From Gammaproteobacteria bacterium (GTDB taxonomy: Bacteria > Pseudomonadota > Gammaproteobacteria > SZUA-152): a stretch of 64,000 nucleotides of DNA. The stretch is taken from NCBI GenBank assembly GCA_029882975.1, contig JAOUJW010000018.1, forward strand, positions 34,549 through 98,548. The letters are read 5' to 3'. The translations under genes and the position numbers were made by a program. Below the pieces are notes generated by a model, which worked only from the letters and a program-made list of their open reading frames with translations, did not search any database and was not told where the DNA came from. The stretch's first letter is position 1, and every line of letters begins with the position of its first letter. Positions 56,284 to 64,000 of this stretch are shown here, piece after piece.

Positions 56284-56310
56284 ATGGACAGTGCTTTTAT
56301 GGACAGTATA
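56284..56310 (-). promoter_or_regulatory. lexA: Putative lexA promoter/operator with a 15-bp-spaced direct repeat
   Basis: On the minus strand, TATACT (56305-56310, -10-like) is followed by two copies of ACTGTCCAT spaced 15 bases apart (56284-56292 and 56299-56307). The classic gammaproteobacterial LexA box (CTGT, eight bases, ACAG) is not seen here, so the repeat may be the actual LexA site. A weak TTGTGC lies 16 bases upstream of the -10. Confidence 0.4.
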
Positions 56311-56530
56311 CACCATGATGGGTTCAGCACAAGGGGGAGTTGAAAAAATTATTATTATTGTGAGCTCCCGAAATTCCCGTTCACCACCCCATATCCGGCG
56401 AACATTCTGCTCAGGACAGAAACTTTACTTATTTAGTCAGCAACCTGCACATTAAAAACAACAAACCCTAAAGGGTTACTCAGATTGTCCGTTAACTCCT
56501 CTATTGGCAGTTAAGAAGTCGGTAATAATC

Positions 56531-59500
56531 ATGCACCTTTCTGATAAGAATTCCGTAGTTAAACCAATAGTTAAACTCATCATCCTTTTTGGCTTGTTAT
56601 CACCTCCAGGTGTTCAAACCTCCTTTGCCGCTGACAAGCTCTTTAGATATCAGGGCCAGGCGTATGAAACACTGGACCAAGCCGAAGCCGCGATGAAAAC
56701 TAGAACTGATGCTTCACCATACTTGCAACTAGTAAATGTAGAACCAACCTACGGCGGAGATTACAAATACACATATGACACTGGCGATTCAATACCACTA
56801 GTACCAGCACCCAACGCCGATTGGGTTTATTTCTCAAATGTATCAGATGAAATGTATTTAACTGAAGGCGATGCTGTAAATGCAACAAAACAGTATTGGG
56901 TTGAAAGAAGGGGGTATTGTTTCGACAGTGTACGCAGTCGATCGAGTAATTATGGCTTTTTGAGATGGGCTGGCGGGGGTTATCGATATACTGAGGATTA
57001 CAATATTCTACGCTTGGAATCGGGTGGGAATGTATTGTTTAACTTGTTTTTCTATCAATGTCAGGTCCATGCAGTCCAGGGTGCAACATTTATAAGAGCT
57101 AAGAAATACCAATGCCTGGCAGGCCCGGTTAACTGGAAGCGTAAAAATACCAATTACTGCGGCATGTCCGACACCATCACCGGTCCCGGCCAATACCAAA
57201 CCGCCATGAACCCGGCGCCGCAACAAAGCGAGTGCGGCTCGCCTTGCTCCGGTAGCGGCAACGTAGACAAATCTTCGAGCGTCCTCAAAACCTTAATTAA
57301 ACACCCCATCGACCCCACCCACGGCAATAAATACTACCGCGAGACTTTAATTGCCGGCACCGGCATCGGCAGCTTGCCCTTGAGCTTGTCTTACAACAGC
57401 GCCATTAGAGAAAACACCGGCCTCGGTGTGGGCTGGACCCACAGCTATTCCCAAGCCGCCGTGTTGAGCACACCCCCGAGCTTGAACTCTCAAGACAACC
57501 TCATCAAAGGCACACCGCAATCCTCTTTGGCTGATGCTTGCACCCAGGGCTGGGACGATATCAAAGCCCAACTGGATGCCACCTGGAAAGACACCTACGC
57601 CAGCATCAATAACGGGCGTTGCGATATCCTCCAGAACACCGGCGCCGGTGCACAAAAAGTCAACAGCCTGTTTATGTACAATGCCCATACCGGCGACGCT
57701 GTAAAAGTGAATAACGAAGCGCCAAAAACCCTCAACATTACCCGCCCCGACGGCAGCCGCTTGGAATATGTTAAAGACGGCAGTCAGTGGGTTAACCGCC
57801 ATGCCGATCAGGCCAAGCTGGAATCTGTGGTGGACGGCGGCGGCCAAACCACCCAGTGGCAATTAACCACCCCGGATGATTCCGTAGAAGTGTACAATGC
57901 ACAAGGTCAACTGCTCTCCATACAGGATAAAAACGGCCGCAGCACCACCTTCTCCTACAATGGCAATGGCTCTCTTTCTCAAGTCTCCTCGGACACCGGA
58001 AAAACACTGCAATTCAGTTACGACATTCTGGGTCGGATCAGCGTGGTTCAAGACGACGCGCAACGCCAGTGGCTGCTGAGCTATGACGCCGCCAATAATC
58101 TCAGCGCCATTACCTATCCGGACGGGACGGTCGCCGACCTCCTCGACAACCCCAGCAAGCGGTTCCATTACGAACACAGCTTGTTTCCCCATGCCTTAAC
58201 CGGAATGACTCAAGAATTGGGCACCCGCTTGGCGACCTATGATTACGATGCCCTGGGCCGCGCCATCCTATCCACTCACATTGACAACGTCGACCGTGTC
58301 GATGTCGCCTATAACCCGGACGGCAGCCGCACCATCACCAACAGCCGCGGCTTTCAAAGCACCTATCAGGTTCAAATGCTCAACGGCAAACGCTTCATCA
58401 GCCGCATCGACGGCCCGGCTTGCAGTAATTGCGGCGAGGCGGATTCCAGCTATGAGGCGGACAGCGCAGGTCATCGCCTCAAAGCCAAAACCGTACAAGG
58501 GCTTCGCACCGAATGGGGCAATTTCGACAGCCGCGACAATCCCGGCTATGAAATTCAAGCCGCCGGAACGCCGCAAGAGCGTCGTAAAGACTTTACCTAC
58601 GACGACCGCTTTCACTACAAAATCAAAACCATGACCGAGCCTTCGGTCGTGCCCGGACAACACAAAGTCACCACCTTTAGCTACGACGCCAACGGCAATA
58701 CCACCGCCATTCGGGTGGACGGCTTTGCCCCGGATTTGAACGACCCCGGCAATACCACAGGCATTGCTGTTTCCCGAACCACATCGTTTAAATACCTGGG
58801 CCCTTTACATCAGCTCAGCGAAATCGACGGCCCCTTGGATAACGCCATATTGGATGACCGTACGGTTCTGACCTACTACCCCAATAATGCCGGCGAAGGC
58901 TTCAACCGGGTGCGCTTGAAAAAAGTGACCGCCGCCAACGGCATTGTCCTGCGCGATCAGATCCAATACAGCGCCACCGGTAAAGTGATCAGCGAAATCC
59001 GCCCTAACGGCTTGCAGCTCAGCTACGCCTACTACCCCGGCAATGACCGTCTGAAAACGGTGACTCAAACCGGCAATGACGGTGCATCCCGAACCACGCA
59101 CTGGACCTATCTGGCCAATGGCCGGGTGGAAACCGTAACCGTGGCCTACGGCAGCGCCGCTGCCGCCACCGTGACCTTTGGCTACGACGCCGCCGAACGT
59201 CTCACGGACATTAGCGATGCCCTGGGCCATACCATCCACTACACGCTGGATACCGAAGGCAATACCCTGGGTGAAGAACGCTACGACGCCAATCAAGTAC
59301 TGCAACAAAGCCTCAGCCGTACCTTCGATGCCTACAACCGCCTGGATCAGCTTATCCTGCCCAACGCCACCCAGGACTATGACTTTGCCCCCAACGGCAC
59401 CTTGCAACAAGTCAGTGACGGCAAACAACAAGTCACCCGTTACGACTACGACGCCCTGCGACGTTTGACCACGGTGACCCAACCCGGCGATATTACCAGC

Positions 59501-61801
59501 CAATACGCTTACGATGCCCAGGATCAACTCCAACAAGTGACCGATCCGAGAAACAACGCCACCCAATACGTGCTGGACGATTTGGGTAATCGCTTGAGTC
59601 GCGTCAGCCCCGACACCGGCACCAGCCGCTACGAACACGATGCCGCCGGTAACATCATCGCCCAGATCGACGCCAAAGGCCAACGGGTGGATTATCTGTA
59701 TGACGCACTCAACCGCCCGATGCAAGCCAGTTACGCTGACGGAGCCATTGAGCAGTTTGTCTATGATACCGCCATCAATGGCGTGGGACGTCTGGCCCAG
59801 GTGAGCCGAGCCTTAAACGGCAATGAACACAGCACGGTGGAATACGCTTACAACGGTTTTGGCGAGATCGCACACAAACGCCAGATTACGGTGGAACTCA
59901 TTGATGGCATAGAACAACGCCGTGAACTCACCACGTCCTACGCGTACAACGCCCTGGGCCAGGTCAACAAAGTCACCTACCCCTCCGGCACGGTGGCGGA
60001 TTACGGCTATGCCGGTGGCCGCATCCATTCGGTCAGCATTAATGGCAGCCTGTTTATCGACAATATTGTCTATCACAGCAACGGCGCGATTGAGTCCTGG
60101 CAGTGGGCCGGCGGAGCGCAAAACGGTACGGTCTATGTGCGACAGTTTGACAGCAGCGGCCGTCTCAGCGCCTATTCTTTGGGGGCCCAGGTGCATACAT
60201 TAAGCTACGATGCCAACCACAATGTAGAACTGGTGGACTCGGCCAACACCCAGGCCGCTTACACTTACGATGCCCTGGACCGACTGCGCACAACCAACAA
60301 CGCGGGTACGGTGAGCTTCAACAGCAGCTACGACTACGACGCCAACTCCAATCGTACCCTAAGCACCCAAAACGGGTCACAGACCGATTACCGCTATCCG
60401 CTGGAGAACAATCTGTTGAGCCAACGCATCAGCACGGACCCGCTCAATGCGATTAACACCCTCCCCCACCAATACGATGCCAATGGCAATACCACTCATA
60501 ATGGTGTATTCGCCTTTGCCTATGATGCCAAAAATCGTTTAATCGCCGTGGACAACGGCGACACGGCCAAGTACTTGTACAATGCTCTGGGCCAAAGGGT
60601 GAAGAAAAACGCCGTGGGCAACCCGGCGGATGTGAACGGCGATGGCATCATTGATTCGGCTGACATCATCGCCACCAACGGCCCCAACGGTATTGCGGTG
60701 GATTGCAACGGCACCACCGGTGGTAATAATGGTAACGGTAAAGGATTGGGTAACACAAAAGGACAAGGACCGCTCTCGGCATCCATGTCTTCGCGGCATA
60801 AGCCCATCCCTGGGCAAAATACGGCCTGTATTGCCAATCAGATTGGTGGTAATCCCAACAGTCCCAAGACCAAAGCAGGTGGCGGCAGAATCACCTTGTA
60901 CTTTGCCTACAATGAATCCGGTCAGTTGATCGGCCAATACAAGCCGGATCTTTCAGATCCTGCTATCCCCATGGCCCTCTCCCCCACCGAGGAAACCATC
61001 TATTTAGGTGTGATTCCCGTCGCAACCGTCCAAAACGGATTGGTCTATACTGTGTACACGGATCATTTGAATACGCCGAGATTGATTCAGGACAGCTCAG
61101 CGAGAACCGTTTGGACCTGGGACAACACCGATCCCTTTGGTGGAAATGAAGCCAATGACGATCCCGATGGGGATGGGATTAAGTTTGTATACCTACAAAG
61201 GTTTGCGGGGCAGTATTATGATGCTGAGACGCAGCTGCATTACAACTACTTTCGGTATTATGATCCGCAGACGGGAAGGTATGTAACTTCTGATCCCATA
61301 GGGTTGGAAGGTGGGTTGAATACGTTTGGGTATGTGGGTGGGAATCCGATAGCCAATATCGACCCGTTGGGACTTGAAAAACTTCCGCAACATGTTATCG
61401 ATATTTTGGAATTTCATTTCCCAGGTTTTGATTTTGAAAATATTGAAACCCACCAAGGTTTTCCTTGGTACATTCTTGATAGCTTTGAAGCTGACGCTTT
61501 CACGAATGGATACGATATTTATTTTAAAAACAAAAAGTATGATCCTTGCACTGCGGAAGGAATTGCGTTAATAGGTCATGAAATTGAACATTCAGTACAG
61601 TACGGTAAAACATTCTTGAGTAGAGCTCGCTACCGGAGAACCTACGCTATTGAATTAAAGAAACTTTGGGAAACCATGGATTTTAATGATGCAATTAAAA
61701 ATATACCCTATGAAAAGGATGCTTCCAAGAAGCAAAATGATATACGTGAACATATACAACAACAGTTTGGAAACGAAAACCTATGCAGTTGCTCAAAATA
61801 G
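56531..61801 (+). CDS. RHS repeat protein with DUF4157-like metallopeptidase toxin tip
   Basis: This giant protein has a signal peptide (VKLIILFGLLSPPGVQTSFA-A), an N-terminal region with a DUF6531-like opening (HPIDPTHGNKYYRETLIAGTGIGSLPLSLSYNS), many YD repeats and an RHS core ending in YDPQTGRYVTSDPIGLEGGL and NIDPLGLE. A Ca-binding dockerin-like loop (DVNGDGIIDSADI) interrupts the region before the core. After the core, about 143 residues follow, including ADAFTNGYDIYFKNKKYDP and LIGHEIEHSVQYG (an HEXXH zinc site), with YEKDA as a likely third-ligand region. This matches DUF4157 metallopeptidases. The tip is AT-rich. The ATG at 56531 is preferred; the frame opens at a TTG at 56504. Confidence 0.85.
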   Translation: MHLSDKNSVVKPIVKLIILFGLLSPPGVQTSFAADKLFRYQGQAYETLDQAEAAMKTRTDASPYLQLVNVEPTYGGDYKYTYDTGDSIPLVPAPNADWVYFSNVSDEMYLTEGDAVNATKQYWVERRGYCFDSVRSRSSNYGFLRWAGGGYRYTEDYNILRLESGGNVLFNLFFYQCQVHAVQGATFIRAKKYQCLAGPVNWKRKNTNYCGMSDTITGPGQYQTAMNPAPQQSECGSPCSGSGNVDKSSSVLKTLIKHPIDPTHGNKYYRETLIAGTGIGSLPLSLSYNSAIRENTGLGVGWTHSYSQAAVLSTPPSLNSQDNLIKGTPQSSLADACTQGWDDIKAQLDATWKDTYASINNGRCDILQNTGAGAQKVNSLFMYNAHTGDAVKVNNEAPKTLNITRPDGSRLEYVKDGSQWVNRHADQAKLESVVDGGGQTTQWQLTTPDDSVEVYNAQGQLLSIQDKNGRSTTFSYNGNGSLSQVSSDTGKTLQFSYDILGRISVVQDDAQRQWLLSYDAANNLSAITYPDGTVADLLDNPSKRFHYEHSLFPHALTGMTQELGTRLATYDYDALGRAILSTHIDNVDRVDVAYNPDGSRTITNSRGFQSTYQVQMLNGKRFISRIDGPACSNCGEADSSYEADSAGHRLKAKTVQGLRTEWGNFDSRDNPGYEIQAAGTPQERRKDFTYDDRFHYKIKTMTEPSVVPGQHKVTTFSYDANGNTTAIRVDGFAPDLNDPGNTTGIAVSRTTSFKYLGPLHQLSEIDGPLDNAILDDRTVLTYYPNNAGEGFNRVRLKKVTAANGIVLRDQIQYSATGKVISEIRPNGLQLSYAYYPGNDRLKTVTQTGNDGASRTTHWTYLANGRVETVTVAYGSAAAATVTFGYDAAERLTDISDALGHTIHYTLDTEGNTLGEERYDANQVLQQSLSRTFDAYNRLDQLILPNATQDYDFAPNGTLQQVSDGKQQVTRYDYDALRRLTTVTQPGDITSQYAYDAQDQLQQVTDPRNNATQYVLDDLGNRLSRVSPDTGTSRYEHDAAGNIIAQIDAKGQRVDYLYDALNRPMQASYADGAIEQFVYDTAINGVGRLAQVSRALNGNEHSTVEYAYNGFGEIAHKRQITVELIDGIEQRRELTTSYAYNALGQVNKVTYPSGTVADYGYAGGRIHSVSINGSLFIDNIVYHSNGAIESWQWAGGAQNGTVYVRQFDSSGRLSAYSLGAQVHTLSYDANHNVELVDSANTQAAYTYDALDRLRTTNNAGTVSFNSSYDYDANSNRTLSTQNGSQTDYRYPLENNLLSQRISTDPLNAINTLPHQYDANGNTTHNGVFAFAYDAKNRLIAVDNGDTAKYLYNALGQRVKKNAVGNPADVNGDGIIDSADIIATNGPNGIAVDCNGTTGGNNGNGKGLGNTKGQGPLSASMSSRHKPIPGQNTACIANQIGGNPNSPKTKAGGGRITLYFAYNESGQLIGQYKPDLSDPAIPMALSPTEETIYLGVIPVATVQNGLVYTVYTDHLNTPRLIQDSSARTVWTWDNTDPFGGNEANDDPDGDGIKFVYLQRFAGQYYDAETQLHYNYFRYYDPQTGRYVTSDPIGLEGGLNTFGYVGGNPIANIDPLGLEKLPQHVIDILEFHFPGFDFENIETHQGFPWYILDSFEADAFTNGYDIYFKNKKYDPCTAEGIALIGHEIEHSVQYGKTFLSRARYRRTYAIELKKLWETMDFNDAIKNIPYEKDASKKQNDIREHIQQQFGNENLCSCSK
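60889..61167. repeat. 279-bp direct repeat, copy 1 (inside RHS core)
   Basis: This part of the RHS gene (ITLYFAYNESGQ to DDP) is repeated at 62287-62565 with the same length and an offset of 1398 bp. The central 180 bp is almost identical. The two differ mainly where copy 1 reads LIQDSSARTVWTW and copy 2 reads YIENAAGVNVWRW. Confidence 0.95.
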
Positions 61802-62247
61802 TATTAATTGTAAATGTTTTAGCTGGATGTAGTCCGTTCTTGTACAGTGCACATACTAAAGACACGGATATTGAATTTTTTAGTTTGTCGCGAAACGAGA
61901 GTGCCAAAAAGTTCAAAAAATACAGCTTGGAGCGACAATTTGAATTGTATTTAGCAGGAATGAATAGACATCCACCATACTTGTTTTTGGCTAAAATAAT
62001 TGCTCAGAAAGGAGAGCAAGCAACGCGGTTTCTGGTCGGTAAACTAGAAGAAGAAAAGAACGAAATGAATCAATTTGAAATATTATTTATATTCGAAACC
62101 ATGAAAAGTTACGGCTATTACGATATAAGCCAAAATCAAACACAAATGAAAATAGTCAAGAATGCTATAGACAGCATGACATTAGAACCAATACGGAAAC
62201 GAAGTAAAGACTCATTATTGAAAATAACAGCTACTAATCAGGAATAA
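61783..62247 (+). CDS. Lipoprotein, likely immunity protein for the RHS metallopeptidase tip
   Basis: The 154-residue protein has a lipoprotein signal (LLKIVLIVNVLAGC). The mature part is helical (SLERQFELYLAGMNRHPPYLFLAKIIAQKG, then EILFIFETMKSYGYYDIS). No family is recognised. It overlaps the RHS end by 19 bases and shares its AT-rich composition, as polymorphic-toxin immunity genes do. An envelope-anchored immunity protein would suggest the toxin acts in the periplasm. The immunity role is inference from position. Confidence 0.6.
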   Translation: MQLLKIVLIVNVLAGCSPFLYSAHTKDTDIEFFSLSRNESAKKFKKYSLERQFELYLAGMNRHPPYLFLAKIIAQKGEQATRFLVGKLEEEKNEMNQFEILFIFETMKSYGYYDISQNQTQMKIVKNAIDSMTLEPIRKRSKDSLLKITATNQE

Positions 62248-62283
62248 TAAGTATACAAGGGTGATGCAAGGGGGCTAGGGTCG

Positions 62284-62602
62284 CCGAATTACCCTGTACT
62301 TTGCCTACAATGAATCCGGTCAGCTCATCGGCCAGTACAAGCCCGATCTTTCAGATCCTGCTATCCCCATGGCCCTCTCCCCCACCGAGGAAACCATCTA
62401 TTTAGGTGTGATTCCTGTCGCAACCGTCCAAAACGGATTGGTCTATACTGTGTACACGGATCATTTGAATACGCCCCGGTACATTGAAAACGCTGCAGGC
62501 GTTAATGTCTGGCGCTGGGACAACACCGATCCCTTTGGTGGTAATGAAGCCAATGACGATCCCGAAATGATAGGGGTCAAGACACTTGTTTCACAATACT
62601 AG
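62284..62602 (+). pseudogene. Displaced RHS core fragment (orphan module)
   Basis: The sequence repeats the RHS core: RRITLYFAYNESGQLIGQYK, VIPVATVQNGLVYTVYTDHLNTPR, WDNTDPFGGNEANDDP, then ends in EMIGVKTLVSQY and a stop instead of continuing to the YDAETQLHYNYFRYYDPQTG segment. An in-frame TAG lies just upstream, so only the ATG at 62369 could start translation. It is read as a leftover from tip exchange, comparable to orphan RHS or CDI modules, and it could recombine with the intact gene. Confidence 0.85.
62287..62565. repeat. 279-bp direct repeat, copy 2 (orphan RHS module)
   Basis: The second copy of the repeat described at 60889. It lies 1398 bp downstream of copy 1. Exchange between them would delete or replace the RHS tip and its putative immunity gene. 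Confidence 0.95.
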
Positions 62603-62848
62603 AGGATTCCTGTTCAGCTTCTCGTAAGCGGGTTACTTAAAAAGCGAAGGGGGCTAGTCGCTTGCTTCATAATACTCAATGCTTCTGTATTCCATTTTGT
62701 TGACAGAGTAGAACAAGTGGGCACGTTGCCTCGTGGAATAAATAAATCAGGTTTTGTCTGTAAAACGTAGGCATGTGCTGCTCCCGGCGTTTGATTGAAC
62801 ACCGGAACAGGCTAGTTCAGATTAGCTGTTTAGAAAAGGGGGCAGTTC

Positions 62849-62974
62849 GTGAGTAAAGGACACGGATCCTGCAAGGGACAAGGTTTTGTATCAATGTCTG
62901 AAAAAGCCTGTGACCAAATGGGTGGGAAAGTGGGAGCCGGGCGTCATCATAATTGGGACTGCCCCCCCTACTAA
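62849..62974 (+). CDS. Possible small cysteine-containing protein (41 residues)
   Basis: A GTG start with GGGGG seven bases before it opens a 41-codon ORF. It has three cysteines and ends in NWDCPPY, with ACDQMGGKVG and HH in between. The pattern looks like a small secreted or metal-binding protein. It could also be a remnant of an immunity or toxin gene of the RHS locus. No similar protein is recalled. The 245 bases before it hold no clear gene. Confidence 0.35.
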   Translation: MSKGHGSCKGQGFVSMSEKACDQMGGKVGAGRHHNWDCPPY

Positions 62975-63085
62975 TTACCGAGTGTTACACTAGATTCCAT
63001 TCCGGTGCTACGGCCAGCATGACCCGCGCGTCCCATGCATGGAGTATGTTCCCGAGGTATTTTAAGACAGAGCCAGATAACAACC

Positions 63086-64000
63086 TTAATTACTAACCCC
63101 AAGCGTAAACCTTGTATCCACTCTAGGAGTCGTTATTTGCGCTCCGGTATTATCTTGCATGACAACATTCTCAACATTGTAAGTTATGATACCGACCCTT
63201 GCAGTCATAAATTTTAAATGCACAAGTTCATCAATATCGCCAATGCTTGACATAGTGCTAGAGTTTAATCGTGTTGCACTAATAGAATAGGAAGTTACAG
63301 CGTTAGCATCCGTTCCGTTATTAACTACACTGCAATTCCAGTTCTTATTGCATTCAAAGCCAACATAACTTAACCAACCTGCTTGACTAGTTGTAATATC
63401 AAGATTTACGCTTCCCAATTCAGGAAGGTTATAAGTACCTAAAGTAAAGGATGTTGCACTGGCACCCCCGATATGAGTAGCGTATCTGTCATTAAATCCA
63501 ATGGTTTTATTATTGGTGAACATATTACCGAATGGCGGACCATATCTACCAACAACCACTTCAAATTGAGTACATCCTTGTAGAGCTCCATTATGCAAAG
63601 CATCCACGCCTCCATCGGTTACACAAGCCTCTACAGGAGTAGGAATATAGTCACCATTTTGGTCGAGATTAGATATACTTCTCCATGTGACTAAAGCAGT
63701 TAATTCCAAAGGATTGGAGGTACCAATAACCGGCGATAAACCACCGACACCTTCATAATAGTCAAACAAAAAATTAGTGAAATCTAGAGGGTTGGTTGTT
63801 ATGTCATCTGTAACTGAACAAGGAATAGATGACCAGTCATTAATACCATATTGAGCATTTGGGCTACAGCTTACTAGAGGCGGTTGATTATTCGTTGGGA
63901 CTTGAATCTCTGCACCTATCGTTAATGGGACCAATCTATCAGTTGACAACAATGTTGAATATGAACCGTCTGACATTAAACCATCATCTCCCACCGTTAT
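63086..64000 (-). CDS. Partial surface/exported protein with a possible cohesin-like C-terminal domain
   Basis: The minus-strand frame is open to the right window edge, so the N-terminus is missing. It contains cysteine-bearing stretches (PPLVSCSPNAQYGINDWSSIPCS; VEACVTDGGVDALHNGALQGCTQ). The C-terminal part, ELVHLKFMTARVGIITYNVENVVMQDNTGAQI, resembles the last strands of cohesin-type domains ('L..l.F.vk.g...i.l..v.l.d.nG..i'). The composition is rich in Thr, Asn and Ser. The stop is at 63086. The function is unknown. It points toward the RHS locus. Confidence 0.55.
   Translation of the reverse strand: MTVGDDGLMSDGSYSTLLSTDRLVPLTIGAEIQVPTNNQPPLVSCSPNAQYGINDWSSIPCSVTDDITTNPLDFTNFLFDYYEGVGGLSPVIGTSNPLELTALVTWRSISNLDQNGDYIPTPVEACVTDGGVDALHNGALQGCTQFEVVVGRYGPPFGNMFTNNKTIGFNDRYATHIGGASATSFTLGTYNLPELGSVNLDITTSQAGWLSYVGFECNKNWNCSVVNNGTDANAVTSYSISATRLNSSTMSSIGDIDELVHLKFMTARVGIITYNVENVVMQDNTGAQITTPRVDTRFTLGVSN

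Noticed and set aside
57347..60937. Long minus-strand frames opposite the RHS gene (for example 58805-59725)
   Set aside because: They mirror the codon pattern of the YD repeats on the plus strand and have no independent support.
62614..62802. 62-codon minus-strand frame downstream of the orphan RHS module
   Set aside because: No ribosome binding site and no protein-like composition; probably chance.

Overview
The window looks like a chromosomal segment of a free-living gammaproteobacterium of moderate GC. The grounds are the GspA/GspB pair, the lexA-imuA-imuB-dnaE2 cassette, QueA, Tex, MtgA, WbuC, the DUF6279 lipoprotein and many lipobox lipoproteins. No rRNA, phage, insertion sequence or CRISPR array is visible. 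One tRNA-Leu(CAA) gene is present. The species cannot be fixed from the sequence alone.

Layout. 1-6.4 kb: a truncated beta-propeller lipoprotein, a DUF6279 lipoprotein, a small secreted protein coupled to a zinc-ribbon Nudix hydrolase, an AGCS sodium/amino-acid symporter, an RpfE-like protein and queA. 6.4-9.0 kb: tRNA-Leu, then gspB and gspA (type II secretion assembly). 9.2-12.6 kb: a PilZ protein, a stand-alone S24-fold protein lacking the catalytic lysine, and an ECF sigma/anti-sigma pair. 12.8-19.2 kb: glgC, a metallophosphoesterase, a CarS-like gene with a lipoprotein and an orphan MbcA/ParS-like gene, a degenerate M48-like membrane protein and mtgA. 19.3-24.1 kb: a large beta-helix surface protein with a GlyGly-CTERM tail, a class 3 lipase and a thioredoxin. 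24.1-31 kb: a chalcone-isomerase-like protein, a membrane cyclophilin, a His-rich membrane protein, an ADP-ribose pyrophosphatase-like Nudix enzyme, a solitary TssB-TssC fusion, two tiny ORFs and an NlpI-like TPR protein. 31-35.5 kb: an ABC transporter with an AttH-like lipoprotein. 35.8-43.3 kb: tex, a class III cyclase, an HD-GYP phosphodiesterase, a WbuC cupin and a rhodanese. 43.7-49.8 kb: a HEAT-like protein with a PLA2-like lipoprotein, a GT-C-like/UbiA pair and a hemolysin III protein. 49.9-56.3 kb: the SOS mutagenesis cassette. 56.5-64 kb: an RHS polymorphic-toxin locus and a partial surface protein.

The most interesting parts are three. (1) The RHS locus: the giant RHS protein ends in an AT-rich DUF4157-like HEXXH metallopeptidase tip, overlapped by a lipoprotein gene that is the likely immunity gene. 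It is followed by a displaced 279-bp copy of the RHS core and small ORFs, which looks like a toxin-tip exchange locus. (2) A low-complexity ORF built on 15-bp repeats sits between imuA and imuB, about 10 nt from imuB and overlapping nothing. (3) Several proteins have familiar folds but lack the active residues (S24 without Lys, M48 without HEXXH), and there is a single-gene fusion of contractile sheath subunits.

Secretion and surface themes recur. GspA/GspB help insert the type II secretin, and the beta-helix protein carries the GlyGly-CTERM tail typical of type II-exported surface proteins. The lipase, PLA2-like lipoprotein and RHS protein also act outside the cytoplasm. Signalling is represented by PilZ, HD-GYP and a cyclase.
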